A DNA stretch of 64,000 nucleotides, taken from NCBI RefSeq assembly GCF_010206195.1, contig NZ_VIQT01000009.1, positions 1-64,000 on the forward strand, given 5' to 3'. The notes beneath the pieces were generated by a model, which was not told where the DNA came from, ran no database searches, and saw only the letters and a list, made by a program, of their open reading frames with translations. Source of the DNA: Anaerotruncus colihominis. GTDB lineage: Bacteria > Bacillota > Clostridia > Oscillospirales > Ruminococcaceae. The position numbers were made by a program, and so were the translations under genes. Positions 34,116 to 42,374 of this stretch are shown here, in pieces. Numbering within the stretch: position 1 is the first letter of the stretch; each line of letters starts with the position of its first letter.

Positions 34116-35837
34116 ATGGAGCAGCGCCGTGGACATGGCTATCTTTACGGCACAATGGTATTGGCGGTTGGGACGGTCATTGTCAAGCTGATCGGCGTAT
34201 TTTTCAAAATCCCGCTGACGAATATCCTTGGCGGCGTTGGTATGAGCTATTTCAACGTCGCCTATGAGCTTTACTATCCGCTTTATGCGCTGTTTGTTTC
34301 AGGCGTACCGGTGGCCGTTTCCAAGCTGGTCAGCGAAAGCGTTGCCAGAGGGCGCGCGCGTGACGCAGAAAAACTGCTGCGCCTGTCTGTGGGCGCGTTT
34401 GTCGTGATTGGGATCTTGGGTTCTGCTCTGATGTATTTCGGAGCGGACTGGTTTGCGCAGCGCGTCAACAATCCACCTGCGGCGCTTGCCGTGCGTATGC
34501 TTTCGCCCGCGTTGCTTTTTGGCTGTGTAATGGCGGCGCTGCGCGGCTATTGGCAGGGGATGCAGAATATGATCCCGACAGCTGTCTCGCAGGTTGTGGA
34601 GGCTGTGGCAAAGCTTGCGCTGGGCCTGACGCTCGCGTATGCGGCGACAGCCATGGGCATGGCTGAATATGCGCGCGCCGGGACTGTATTTGGAATGCTG
34701 TGCGATTCCGCCGGGCAGGCGCAGATCGCGGTTCTCCCATATGCGGCTGCGGGCGCGATCCTGGGCGTAACGCTCAGCATGGCGTGCGGTTCGCTTTATA
34801 TGCTGACGCGCCGGCGCGTCCGTGCGGATAAGGCGGCCCCGCCGCCTGCGCCGGGGGGAGAGCTGCTGCGCAGGCTGGCTGCGATCGCAATCCCGGTCTG
34901 TGTCGCGTCCGTAATCGCGAATCTGACTTCGTTTATCGATCTGATTTCTGTGATGAACCGGTTAACCGCGGCGATTGCGCGCGCGCCCCAAACCGTTTGG
35001 GGCATGTATGACGGTATGATTCCGGCCGGTGTTGACCAGGGAATGCTCGCGTCATATCTGTATGGATGCTACTCAGGTCTTGCGGTCCCGGTTTATAACC
35101 TGGTTCCATCCCTGACGGCGACCATTGGCATCAGCCTGCTGCCCGCTGTTTCCGCTGCCTGGGCGACGCGCAACAGCCGCGTGTTTGAGCAGAACGCCGC
35201 GTCGGCGCTGCGGATCGCATCGCTCATTGCGATGCCGGCTGGTATTGGTATCTGTGTACTCGCCGGTCCTGTCATGCGGCTTTTGTATTTCTCCAAGCCG
35301 ATGGAGGCGGCCGTTATCGCGCCCGCCCTGCGTTTTATGGGTATCAGCGCGATTTTTGTGGCGGTTTCGTTGCCGGTCAACGCAATTTTGCAGGCAATCG
35401 GCCGCGCTGATCTGCCGGTTAAGCTGCTGTTTGCAGGCGGGCTGATGAAACTAGCGCTTAATTTTGTTTTGGTTGCAATCCCACAGCTCAATATTCAGGC
35501 CGCGCCCATCGGGACGCTTGTCTGTTACTGTTTTGTGCTTTTCGTCAGTCTGTCCCGTCTGGTAAATTTGACCAGCGTGCGTATCCGGGTGCTCCCCGTC
35601 TTTGGAAAGCCGCTTTTTGCAGCCGTTTGCTGCGGAGCCGCCGCATGGGCCGCAAACGGGCTTCTGGAGCGGGTTTGCAGGGGTTCGGTCGCCACGTTGG
35701 GCGCGGTGGTGGCCGGCGCTGTGACGTATCTTGCTGTTGTACTGCTGACGCGGACATTGACGAAGGAGGATGTCACTATGTTGCCGGGCGGAGAAAAGTT
35801 TGCAAAGCTACTTGAAAAGCGTTCCCTTTTGGGGTAG
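34116..35837 (+). CDS. SpoVB-like polysaccharide/lipid flippase
   Basis: The 573-residue protein has about fourteen transmembrane helices, with the MVF/RfbX-family start TVIVKLIGVFFKIPLTN and YYPLYALFVSGVPVAVSKLV. In Bacillus, SpoVB and its paralogues move lipid-linked precursors across the membrane for spore cortex or wall. It is longer than many homologues owing to a loop near residues 180-250. The next gene, mazG, starts 46 bases after it, matching the spoVB-mazG-hup-rqcP order of Firmicutes. Confidence 0.85.
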   Translation: MEQRRGHGYLYGTMVLAVGTVIVKLIGVFFKIPLTNILGGVGMSYFNVAYELYYPLYALFVSGVPVAVSKLVSESVARGRARDAEKLLRLSVGAFVVIGILGSALMYFGADWFAQRVNNPPAALAVRMLSPALLFGCVMAALRGYWQGMQNMIPTAVSQVVEAVAKLALGLTLAYAATAMGMAEYARAGTVFGMLCDSAGQAQIAVLPYAAAGAILGVTLSMACGSLYMLTRRRVRADKAAPPPAPGGELLRRLAAIAIPVCVASVIANLTSFIDLISVMNRLTAAIARAPQTVWGMYDGMIPAGVDQGMLASYLYGCYSGLAVPVYNLVPSLTATIGISLLPAVSAAWATRNSRVFEQNAASALRIASLIAMPAGIGICVLAGPVMRLLYFSKPMEAAVIAPALRFMGISAIFVAVSLPVNAILQAIGRADLPVKLLFAGGLMKLALNFVLVAIPQLNIQAAPIGTLVCYCFVLFVSLSRLVNLTSVRIRVLPVFGKPLFAAVCCGAAAWAANGLLERVCRGSVATLGAVVAGAVTYLAVVLLTRTLTKEDVTMLPGGEKFAKLLEKRSLLG

Positions 35838-35883
35838 AATACTAAAGTACCGCTAAAATGGCTTAAAAAGGGGGCTTGCGCCG

Positions 35884-36687
35884 ATGCCGGCCGCTTTTGA
35901 ACGCAAGGCGTCCTACAGGATTGAAGATCTGCTGCGCATCATGGAAATACTGCGCTCCAAGCAAGGGTGTCCTTGGGACCGGGAACAGGATCACCATTCC
36001 ATCCGCAAAAATTTTGTGGAGGAAACTTACGAGGCCTGTGAAGCGATCGACCGCGAAGATACAGATTTGCTGCGCGAGGAGTTGGGCGATGTGCTTTTGC
36101 AGATCGTGTTTCACGCGCGCATGGAGGAGGAGGCAGGCTCGTTTTGCTTTGACGATGTCTGCGATGGTATCTGTAAGAAACTGATCCTGCGCCATCCGCA
36201 TGTATTTGGCGACACGCATGTTTCAGGAAGCGGGGATGTGCTCGTTAACTGGGAGCGGATCAAGCAGGAGAGCAAGGGGCAGAAAACGGCGGCCGAGACG
36301 CTGAGAAGCGTCAGCGCGGCACTCCCGGCGCTGATGCGCAGCGAGAAGGTGCAGCATCGTGCGGCCAAGGTCGGATTCGATTATCCCAACGGCGCGATGG
36401 CGCTTGACGATCTTGCCAGCGAATTGGACGAGCTGCGTGAGGCGGTCGCGGAAAACGACGCCGCGCATATCGATGAGGAGCTAGGCGACCTGTTGTTTGC
36501 CGCGGTCAATGTGTCGCGTTTTGTTGGGATCGATGCGGAGGAGAGCTTGAACCGCGCCTGTGATAAGTTTATTGGCCGGTTTACAGACGTTGAACAGCTT
36601 GCCATGGAGCGGGGAATCGATATGAAAGCTTCGCCCATCGAAAAGCTGGACGAGCTTTGGCGCGAAGCGAAGCGGATGAACCAGTGA
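35884..36687 (+). CDS. mazG: Nucleoside triphosphate pyrophosphohydrolase MazG
   Basis: The 267-residue protein has two MazG repeats. The first (residues about 15-115) has CPWDREQDHHSI, EETYEACEAI and EELGDVLLQIVFHA; the second has the EExxE...EELGDLLFA motif at about 190-220. It hydrolyses NTPs, cleaning modified nucleotides and affecting ppGpp levels. The length is typical. The start is ATG after GGGGG. It lies between spoVB-like and hup genes, a conserved order. Confidence 0.92.
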   Translation: MPAAFERKASYRIEDLLRIMEILRSKQGCPWDREQDHHSIRKNFVEETYEACEAIDREDTDLLREELGDVLLQIVFHARMEEEAGSFCFDDVCDGICKKLILRHPHVFGDTHVSGSGDVLVNWERIKQESKGQKTAAETLRSVSAALPALMRSEKVQHRAAKVGFDYPNGAMALDDLASELDELREAVAENDAAHIDEELGDLLFAAVNVSRFVGIDAEESLNRACDKFIGRFTDVEQLAMERGIDMKASPIEKLDELWREAKRMNQ

Positions 36688-36747
36688 GCGTTTTGCTCAG
36701 GCATTTCATGTCTGAAGATATATTTATTTTATGGAGGGCTTTTAAAA

Positions 36748-37026
36748 ATGACGAAAGCAGAATTGATTACCGCTGTTGCGGAAAAATCCGGACTTTCTAA
36801 AAAAGACAGCGAAAAGGCTGTTGGTGCGATTGTAGAGACGATTACCGAGGCTCTGAAAGCGGGCGACAAGGTCGCGCTTGTTGGCTTTGGTACATTTGAG
36901 ACAAAGCATCGCAAGGAACGTCAGGGCATCAATCCGATCACCCAGAAGCCGATTACGATTGCGGCGGCGACGGTTCCTGCGTTCAGCGCGGGAAAAGCTC
37001 TCAAGGATGCTGTCGCCGGCAAATAA
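36748..37026 (+). CDS. hup: HU-family DNA-binding protein
   Basis: The 92-residue histone-like protein begins MTKAELITAVAEKSGLSKKD, with the GFGTFETKHR beta-arm entry, NPITQKPITI arm and FSAGKALKDAV end. It bends and compacts DNA as a dimer. A GGAGG site is near the ATG. It has its own terminator 26 bases downstream, which separates it from rqcP. Confidence 0.96.
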   Translation: MTKAELITAVAEKSGLSKKDSEKAVGAIVETITEALKAGDKVALVGFGTFETKHRKERQGINPITQKPITIAAATVPAFSAGKALKDAVAGK

Positions 37027-37051
37027 GAAAAGCACATGCAGGGGGGTGAGG

Positions 37052-37076
37052 GCCTGCCGCTTTGCGGCAGGCTTTT
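37052..37076 (+). terminator. Terminator after hup
   Basis: 9-bp stem GCCTGCCGC/GCGGCAGGC, loop TTT, tail TTTTGCC; some read-through to rqcP is likely. Confidence 0.7.
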
Positions 37077-37114
37077 GCCATACATGCCCTATTTCTGTGA
37101 CGGAGGATTTTTTT

Positions 37115-37357
37115 GTGAGACTCGATAAATATTTGAAGGTGACGCGGTTGATCAAACGGCGCACGATTGCCAATGAAGCCTGCGACGCTGGACGTATTGT
37201 AGTCAATGGCAAGGTCGCGCGCGCTTCCTACGATGTGAAGGAGGGCGACGTCATCGAAATCAATCTTGGGCAGAAGCCGCTGAAGGTAAAGGTCGTCAAG
37301 GTCAGTGAATATGCAACAAAAGACACGGCGGCTGAGGCTTACACCGTGATTGAATAG
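37115..37357 (+). CDS. rqcP: S4-domain ribosome quality-control protein RqcP
   Basis: The 80-residue S4 protein starts MRLDKYLKVTRLIKRRTIAN from a GTG with CGGAGG ten bases upstream, with NGKVARASYDVKEGDVIEI. RqcP works with RqcH on stalled 50S subunits to add alanine tails. It follows hup as in Bacillus (yabO), but yabP, yabQ and divIC, which often follow, are absent; a strong terminator and a convergent gene come instead. Confidence 0.92.
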   Translation: MRLDKYLKVTRLIKRRTIANEACDAGRIVVNGKVARASYDVKEGDVIEINLGQKPLKVKVVKVSEYATKDTAAEAYTVIE

Positions 37358-37363
37358 GATCAG

Positions 37364-37405
37364 AAAAAAGCATGGCGCGGAATATTTTCCGCGCCATGCT
37401 TTTTT
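37364..37405. terminator. Bidirectional terminator between rqcP and the phosphodiesterase gene
   Basis: A perfect 19-bp stem with A-run and T-run arms and loop TATT serves both convergent genes. Confidence 0.88.
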
Positions 37406-37417
37406 GAATGGGGCGCG

Positions 37418-38710
37418 TTACTCTGGTATGGTCAACAAATCGATCAGCGCCTCTCCCTGCGCCCAGGGCATCGAAAGTCCAAGCAGACGCGCAATTGTGA
37501 CAGGCTCATCGATCAGGTTCGCCTGCTCGATAACCGCGTCCGGACGGACGCCAGGACCCTTCAGAGCAAAAAAAGGCGTCTGACCGCGCCGGGGATCGTG
37601 GCCATGATTGGCCCGATAAGGGAGACCCGCGTCCGCCAGAGGGCGCATCAGCGCCGCTCCTTCCCATTCATCACAAAACAGCACGCCTGGCGCGCCCTCG
37701 AGCACAAATGAGAACGGCCCTTCCAAATGAAACCGTTCTTTTGCCTGGAGGCGGTCATATACAGCCGCGATTCCCAGACGCTCACGTATTCTTTCGTCGT
37801 TCAACATGGCATGGACAGCGGGAACATCCGATGGGTCGGCGACATAGACCTGTGCAGAGCAGCAAGCCGAATGCGATTGCGCCCGCCAATGAACACCGTT
37901 TGGCCCTGGCATGAGGAATCCTTTTTCGCGAAGAAGGACATTTGGATAGGACGCACAGTCGACAGGAACCTGTCCATGGTCGCTGCAAAGGGCGATCGTT
38001 GTCTCCTCCAGGATTCCGAGAGCGTCAAGCTCGCGCAGCAGGCCGTTTAGAAGAATACCTGTGCGCTTGACAGCCGCCCATGCCTGTGTCGAGTCAAGCC
38101 CGCTGTAATGCTTGGCGTTGTCAATCTGGCATACATGCGCGTAGACCAGCGGCGGATTGCCCAAACGGATGACATGACGCAGGCATGCAAAAACAAATTC
38201 ATCAAGCATCGGCTGTTGAAATCCCTGCGGGATGGAGCCGACCTCCGGCCAGATTTTCCGGATGAACGGCGCGCTGCCAGCCCTGCACATCGGTTCAAAA
38301 AAACCGCTGTTGGGATCGCCGTCCCAAATTTCCGGGATCAGATAATCGACAGGGGCGTTGCCCATGCATGGCCAGAGGATGCAGCCGGCACGCAGTCCGG
38401 CCGCGTGCGCCGCATGGAAAATAGTGGGGCGGCGGATTTGGTCATGAAAAAAAATCCACGGCCGTTGGCGGGTTTCAGGCAGGAACAATTCATTGTTGAA
38501 CACGCCGCTTTCCTCGGGCCAGCACCCGCAGGCCATAGCTGCATGGCAGGGATAGGTCAGGGAGGGGTAGACGCTGCGGATATGGCGCGCCAGCGCGCCG
38601 TGTTCCCAAAACCACGAATAGCCCGGCAGATCACGCGCTTGAAAAAAATCCTCAAAAGTCATGGCGTCCAAAGAAAGAACAATCACTTTTGAGGAAAGCG
38701 GCTTGGACAT
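37418..38710 (-). CDS. Alkaline-phosphatase-superfamily phosphodiesterase/nucleotide pyrophosphatase
   Basis: The 430-residue protein is of the type I phosphodiesterase family: metal-binding LSLDAM (residue about 15), nucleophile threonine in YPSLTYPCHAA, CSDHGQVP in the middle and NHGHDP with the last metal histidine. No signal peptide is seen, so it is probably cytoplasmic. The ATG at 38710 follows GGGAGG. It is transcribed divergently from the YhfZ-like regulator of the nitrogenase-like operon, from a near-consensus promoter in the shared gap, so it may belong to that regulon. The substrate is unknown. Confidence 0.82.
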   Translation of the reverse strand: MSKPLSSKVIVLSLDAMTFEDFFQARDLPGYSWFWEHGALARHIRSVYPSLTYPCHAAMACGCWPEESGVFNNELFLPETRQRPWIFFHDQIRRPTIFHAAHAAGLRAGCILWPCMGNAPVDYLIPEIWDGDPNSGFFEPMCRAGSAPFIRKIWPEVGSIPQGFQQPMLDEFVFACLRHVIRLGNPPLVYAHVCQIDNAKHYSGLDSTQAWAAVKRTGILLNGLLRELDALGILEETTIALCSDHGQVPVDCASYPNVLLREKGFLMPGPNGVHWRAQSHSACCSAQVYVADPSDVPAVHAMLNDERIRERLGIAAVYDRLQAKERFHLEGPFSFVLEGAPGVLFCDEWEGAALMRPLADAGLPYRANHGHDPRRGQTPFFALKGPGVRPDAVIEQANLIDEPVTIARLLGLSMPWAQGEALIDLLTIPE

Positions 38711-38745
38711 GAAAAAACCTCCCAACTAAGTTAACGGATAGTAGA

Positions 38746-38774
38746 TTTATACAATATTATTTATTTTTTGTCAA
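38746..38774 (-). promoter_or_regulatory. Sigma-A promoter of the phosphodiesterase gene
   Basis: Minus strand: TTGACA, 17 bases, TATAAA. It lies back to back with the regulator promoter, 27 bases apart. Confidence 0.8.
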
Positions 38775-38801
38775 ATCATCGAATGAATTTAGTAAAATTG
38801 G

Positions 38802-38830
38802 TTGACAAGCGGAAAATAAAATGTTACCCT
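38802..38830 (+). promoter_or_regulatory. Promoter of the regulator/nitrogenase-like operon
   Basis: Consensus TTGACA, 17 bases, weak -10 TACCCT, about 48 bases before the regulator start. A strong -35 with a poor -10 suggests a regulated promoter. Confidence 0.6.
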
Positions 38831-38877
38831 TAGATTACAGAAAACTGTATATTGTTTTTATAAGAAAGGGGGAGCGT

Positions 38878-39807
38878 ATGAGAGGGCTGACCAACAAGCA
38901 GGACGCGGTACGGCGCGTTTTGGCGCGTGAATTTATCACCATGATTTTCCGCGGGGAAAACAATAAGCTCTCCGGGATCAAGGAATATGCGGACCGTTTT
39001 GGCGTCGGCGCGGGAACGGTGCAGGGGGCGTTGGCTGATTTGAAGGCCGCGGGTGCTGTTTCCCTGAAAGCATGCGGCGCGCAGGGAACGTACATAGAAA
39101 GCGTCGACCGCGGCCGCCTTTTGGAGATGTGCGAATACGATATATTTATCGGGCTGCTCCCACTCGACAGCAGTCTGTGCGTCAAGGGGATGGCCACCGG
39201 TATTTTCGAGGCCTTTACCGAATACCGCCTGCCGATTCATATCCTGTTCGCCCGCGGCTCCCGCAACCGCGCTGGAATATTGCTGCGTGAAAAGTGTGAT
39301 TTTGTTGTGATGAGCCTGTGTGCTTTTTCGTATATGCACAAGAATGCTCCGGATGAGCGGCGCGACCTTTGCTCCATTGGCACGATCAGCGGCTATCCAA
39401 GCGAGCATGTATTTATCACAAAGAAGGGCGCGCCGTTCTCCATGGCAAAAACACAGGTGGCGTATGATGCGTTCTCTTACGATCAGATAGCCATCATGGA
39501 AAGCCTGGGAAAGCAGCAGAACCCCTACCGCGAATGTCTCGGCGTCCAGTTGCCGGAGCTGGTACGGCGCGGCGAGGTGGAGTCCGCGCTTGTGGAACGA
39601 AAAAGCCTGGGCGGAACGGACGATTTTGACGTTCATCCCATCAAACATTTGCCGGCACAGATGGAAAAGGCCCTTGGCGAAAGCGTGGTTGCGGTCCGAG
39701 GCAGCGATCACAACCTGTCCGATCTGTTGAGCCTGGTGCTGACCTCCGGACTGGTTCGTCAGGTGCAGCAGGAGATTTTGGATGAAAAACGGATCGTCAC
39801 ATATTGA
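38878..39807 (+). CDS. YhfZ-family GntR-like transcriptional regulator
   Basis: The 309-residue protein has an N-terminal winged helix (residues about 1-80, with YADRFGVGAGTVQGALADLK) and a C-terminal domain like a periplasmic-binding fold, as in YhfZ-type regulators. The ATG at 38878 follows AAAGGGGGAG. It starts the operon and lies divergent to the phosphodiesterase gene, so it probably senses a substrate or product of the nitrogenase-like system and controls both directions. The effector is unknown. Confidence 0.75.
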   Translation: MRGLTNKQDAVRRVLAREFITMIFRGENNKLSGIKEYADRFGVGAGTVQGALADLKAAGAVSLKACGAQGTYIESVDRGRLLEMCEYDIFIGLLPLDSSLCVKGMATGIFEAFTEYRLPIHILFARGSRNRAGILLREKCDFVVMSLCAFSYMHKNAPDERRDLCSIGTISGYPSEHVFITKKGAPFSMAKTQVAYDAFSYDQIAIMESLGKQQNPYRECLGVQLPELVRRGEVESALVERKSLGGTDDFDVHPIKHLPAQMEKALGESVVAVRGSDHNLSDLLSLVLTSGLVRQVQQEILDEKRIVTY

Positions 39808-39843
39808 TGTGAGCTTGGGCGTTTTGTTAAGAAGGGTATACAT

Positions 39844-41217
39844 ATGCAGAAATATATCGGCGGTATCGAAGGTTTTCTGGAGCAGGACGCCGCAAAGGAA
39901 TCAGCTTTCTGGGCTGATTACCAGGTGCTCGGCCCCATGTTTGCGGCCCTGCGCATGTTTATGACAATGGATGATGTGCTGACGGTGATTGTGGGCGCCA
40001 AGGGTTGTGCGTATCATCTCAATTTTACAATTGTGGCGTGGGGAGAGATCGATTTCTTCCTGGGCAAACGTCCATTGCCCGTGCTGGAGTACCGGCAGCA
40101 ACAAATTGCCCTGGGCGATTTTACACCGCCCAAGGACTGGCTTCGCCGCATGAAAAAGCTGTGCGGCGTCTATGGGGCCAAACAGATCGTCCTTTTACCC
40201 ACGGACGCGCTGCTTCTGTGCGGCGCTGACCTTGCCGGCGTTGCAAAAGAAATTCAAACATTCACCGGAATTCAGACGGAGGCTCTGGAAATCGCGGGAA
40301 TGTCAAGCCCCAATCAGTGGGCGGGCTATGACGCGGCTCTGGGGGCTCTCTATCGTCCATATCTCGGCAAGCTCTATCGACATGAAAAATCGGTTAATCT
40401 GGTGGGCTGGATGTGGCCCTCGCGCCACAGGGGGCATGAAATCGGATGCTGCATCGACATGCTAAAAGAGCTTCAGATTCCGGTGAATGCGGTGATTTCC
40501 GGCGGCTCCTCCCTGGCGGATATCGAAAAGAGTATGCATGCTGGTGCAAACGCGCTTGTCTGCTCATCGGTAATGGGGAATTTGCTCCAACGCCTTGACG
40601 AGGAAGGAATCCGTCTCGCAGGCCCGCGCGCGCCATACGGCTTTTCCGGAACACGCGAATGGCTCACAAGCATCGCGGATGTATTGGAACTGCCGGTTCA
40701 TAACGGTATCGACGCGATGGAAAAACGGTATAGGGGCCTATTTGAGAAAAACCGGGAACAGCTCAGGGGCAAGAAGGTTTTTGTCAGCGGAGGCCCTGGA
40801 CGCCTGATCGGCTTGCTGCACACATTGGCCGACTATGGGATGGATATCCAGGCAGCGGCCATGTTCTGGCCTCATGCGTGGAGCCGGGAGGATATCCGCC
40901 ACATGCTGCGGGATCACGGCGTTAAAATGAAGGAATTCATTCTGTCGCCGGGCCTGGATGATCTGGAACGCATTGCCTGCCAATACGACGTGGATGTCTG
41001 GCTCGGCGGCTATCAGGAGCAGCACACCTGCAAGCGGCATGGGATCCCATTCGTCCCGATCACCGTTTACACGGTTCCACACGTGGGCTTTGAGGGGGCT
41101 GTTAACCTCGGAAACAAGCTGCTGTTGGCGATGTCCGGCTATTCCTTCACGGAAAGCCAGTTTATAGCAAGGGAGGTGGAGGGTGTCATATGTCCATCGA
41201 ACGACTCGAACCAATGA
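39844..41217 (+). CDS. Nitrogenase component-1-like protein, alpha (NifD-like) subunit
   Basis: The 457-residue protein fits the oxidoreductase/nitrogenase component 1 family. C55 in VGAKGCAYH and C126 in LLLCGADLAG match P-cluster positions. The stretch VNLVGWMWPSRHRGHEIG and then ALVCSSVMGNLLQRL (C240) aligns by eye with the NifD region around the FeMo-co ligand Cys275. Towards the end, HGIPFVPITVYTVPHVGFEG fits the NifD region of His442 and His451, but the His442 position appears to be threonine. It overlaps the beta-like gene by 28 bases. It is not a canonical NifD; a group IV-type reductase is likely. Confidence 0.78.
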   Translation: MQKYIGGIEGFLEQDAAKESAFWADYQVLGPMFAALRMFMTMDDVLTVIVGAKGCAYHLNFTIVAWGEIDFFLGKRPLPVLEYRQQQIALGDFTPPKDWLRRMKKLCGVYGAKQIVLLPTDALLLCGADLAGVAKEIQTFTGIQTEALEIAGMSSPNQWAGYDAALGALYRPYLGKLYRHEKSVNLVGWMWPSRHRGHEIGCCIDMLKELQIPVNAVISGGSSLADIEKSMHAGANALVCSSVMGNLLQRLDEEGIRLAGPRAPYGFSGTREWLTSIADVLELPVHNGIDAMEKRYRGLFEKNREQLRGKKVFVSGGPGRLIGLLHTLADYGMDIQAAAMFWPHAWSREDIRHMLRDHGVKMKEFILSPGLDDLERIACQYDVDVWLGGYQEQHTCKRHGIPFVPITVYTVPHVGFEGAVNLGNKLLLAMSGYSFTESQFIAREVEGVICPSNDSNQ

Positions 41218-42374
41218 CCGGATGCGGGATTTTGGGGATCCTGAAATGTTTGGCCGGCGTCCCGGGTGTGCTCCCGCTGATCCATGGGCCGGTGAGCTGC
41301 TCCTCCGGCCATCGTCTGGCGATGCTCTATGCAAATGTAGAGCCGCTTCTCCCAACAACGGCCGTGGTGGAAAGGGACATGGCGCTGGGCGCGCGCGATA
41401 AGCTGCGGGAGGCTCTGGCCGAAGCGTGGAAGCAGTACCATCCGGGATTGCTCGCGGTGATCCTGACATGCGCCACCAGCCTTGTTGAGGAAGAATATGA
41501 AAGCATCCTGCTGGATTATGAAAGACAAACCGGTGCCGCCGCCGTTTTACTGGATGGCAGCGGCCTGGCAGGCGATGAGACGGATGCGCCCGATGCGGTC
41601 TATGATGCGCTGTGCCGAAAGCTGAAGATCATGCTGGCCTCCAGTGGAGGACTTCTGGCGTTGGAGGGCCTGCCGCTGACGGATTACAACCGTGCGGACA
41701 ACTCTCAAATACTTTGGAAACTGATTGAAACCGGGCTTGGATGCCGCGTCACCCCGGGGCTTTTCTCCGGCATTTCCCTGCCGGAGCTGTCCGCGGATTA
41801 CCGCGCGGCGGACAAAGTCTTTGCTGGGCTTTTATGGCGTCGATCGGAGCTGGTCTCGGCCGCGCCGTTCGGTGTGGAGGGAAGCAGGCGTTTTTTGGAG
41901 TGGGTCGCCAGGCAGACAGGGCGGCATGGATTGACGCCGCAAGGGGTGGATACATATGACCGCGCTGTAAAAGAGCTTGAGCCGTTTGCACAAAAGCTCC
42001 GTTCCCATTCGATTTCTGTGGCTATAGAGGCGGCCGGCTGGTATGGCTACGGCCTGGCGGATTTCTTGACCAACGAGCTTGGCTGCCGTGTGCTTCTCTG
42101 CGTGGATCGCGCGCACCCAAAGAAACCTGAGCGTCCGGTATGTGAGGAATTTTATGAGGATGTCGGCCGGTGGGAGCTGGTCGAGCTGATGAAGGCGTTT
42201 GGAGCCAGGCTTGTATTCGGCTCATCCAACGTTCGTTCTGACGATAACTGGGACTATATTCCTTTTTTTGCCCCTGTTTGGAGGACTGAAGAACCAATTG
42301 GCGCGCTGCTTGGATACGAGGGCGCACTGACCATTGCGAATCGGCTGCTGAAGCTTGCGGAGGGTGCGCCATGA
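41190..42374 (+). CDS. Nitrogenase component-1-like protein, beta (NifK-like) subunit
   Basis: The 394-residue partner has three cysteines at NifK-like P-cluster positions: C12 (MTGCGILG), C37 (IHGPVSCSSGHR) and C94 (VILTCATSLVEEE). VVERDMALGARDKL also fits the conserved ED...FGG..L block of NifK. It is shorter than NifK (about 520). It overlaps the alpha-like gene before and the Fe-protein gene after (ATGA), so the three subunits are translationally coupled. It probably forms a heterotetramer with a P-cluster-like centre. Confidence 0.78.
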   Translation: MSIERLEPMTGCGILGILKCLAGVPGVLPLIHGPVSCSSGHRLAMLYANVEPLLPTTAVVERDMALGARDKLREALAEAWKQYHPGLLAVILTCATSLVEEEYESILLDYERQTGAAAVLLDGSGLAGDETDAPDAVYDALCRKLKIMLASSGGLLALEGLPLTDYNRADNSQILWKLIETGLGCRVTPGLFSGISLPELSADYRAADKVFAGLLWRRSELVSAAPFGVEGSRRFLEWVARQTGRHGLTPQGVDTYDRAVKELEPFAQKLRSHSISVAIEAAGWYGYGLADFLTNELGCRVLLCVDRAHPKKPERPVCEEFYEDVGRWELVELMKAFGARLVFGSSNVRSDDNWDYIPFFAPVWRTEEPIGALLGYEGALTIANRLLKLAEGAP

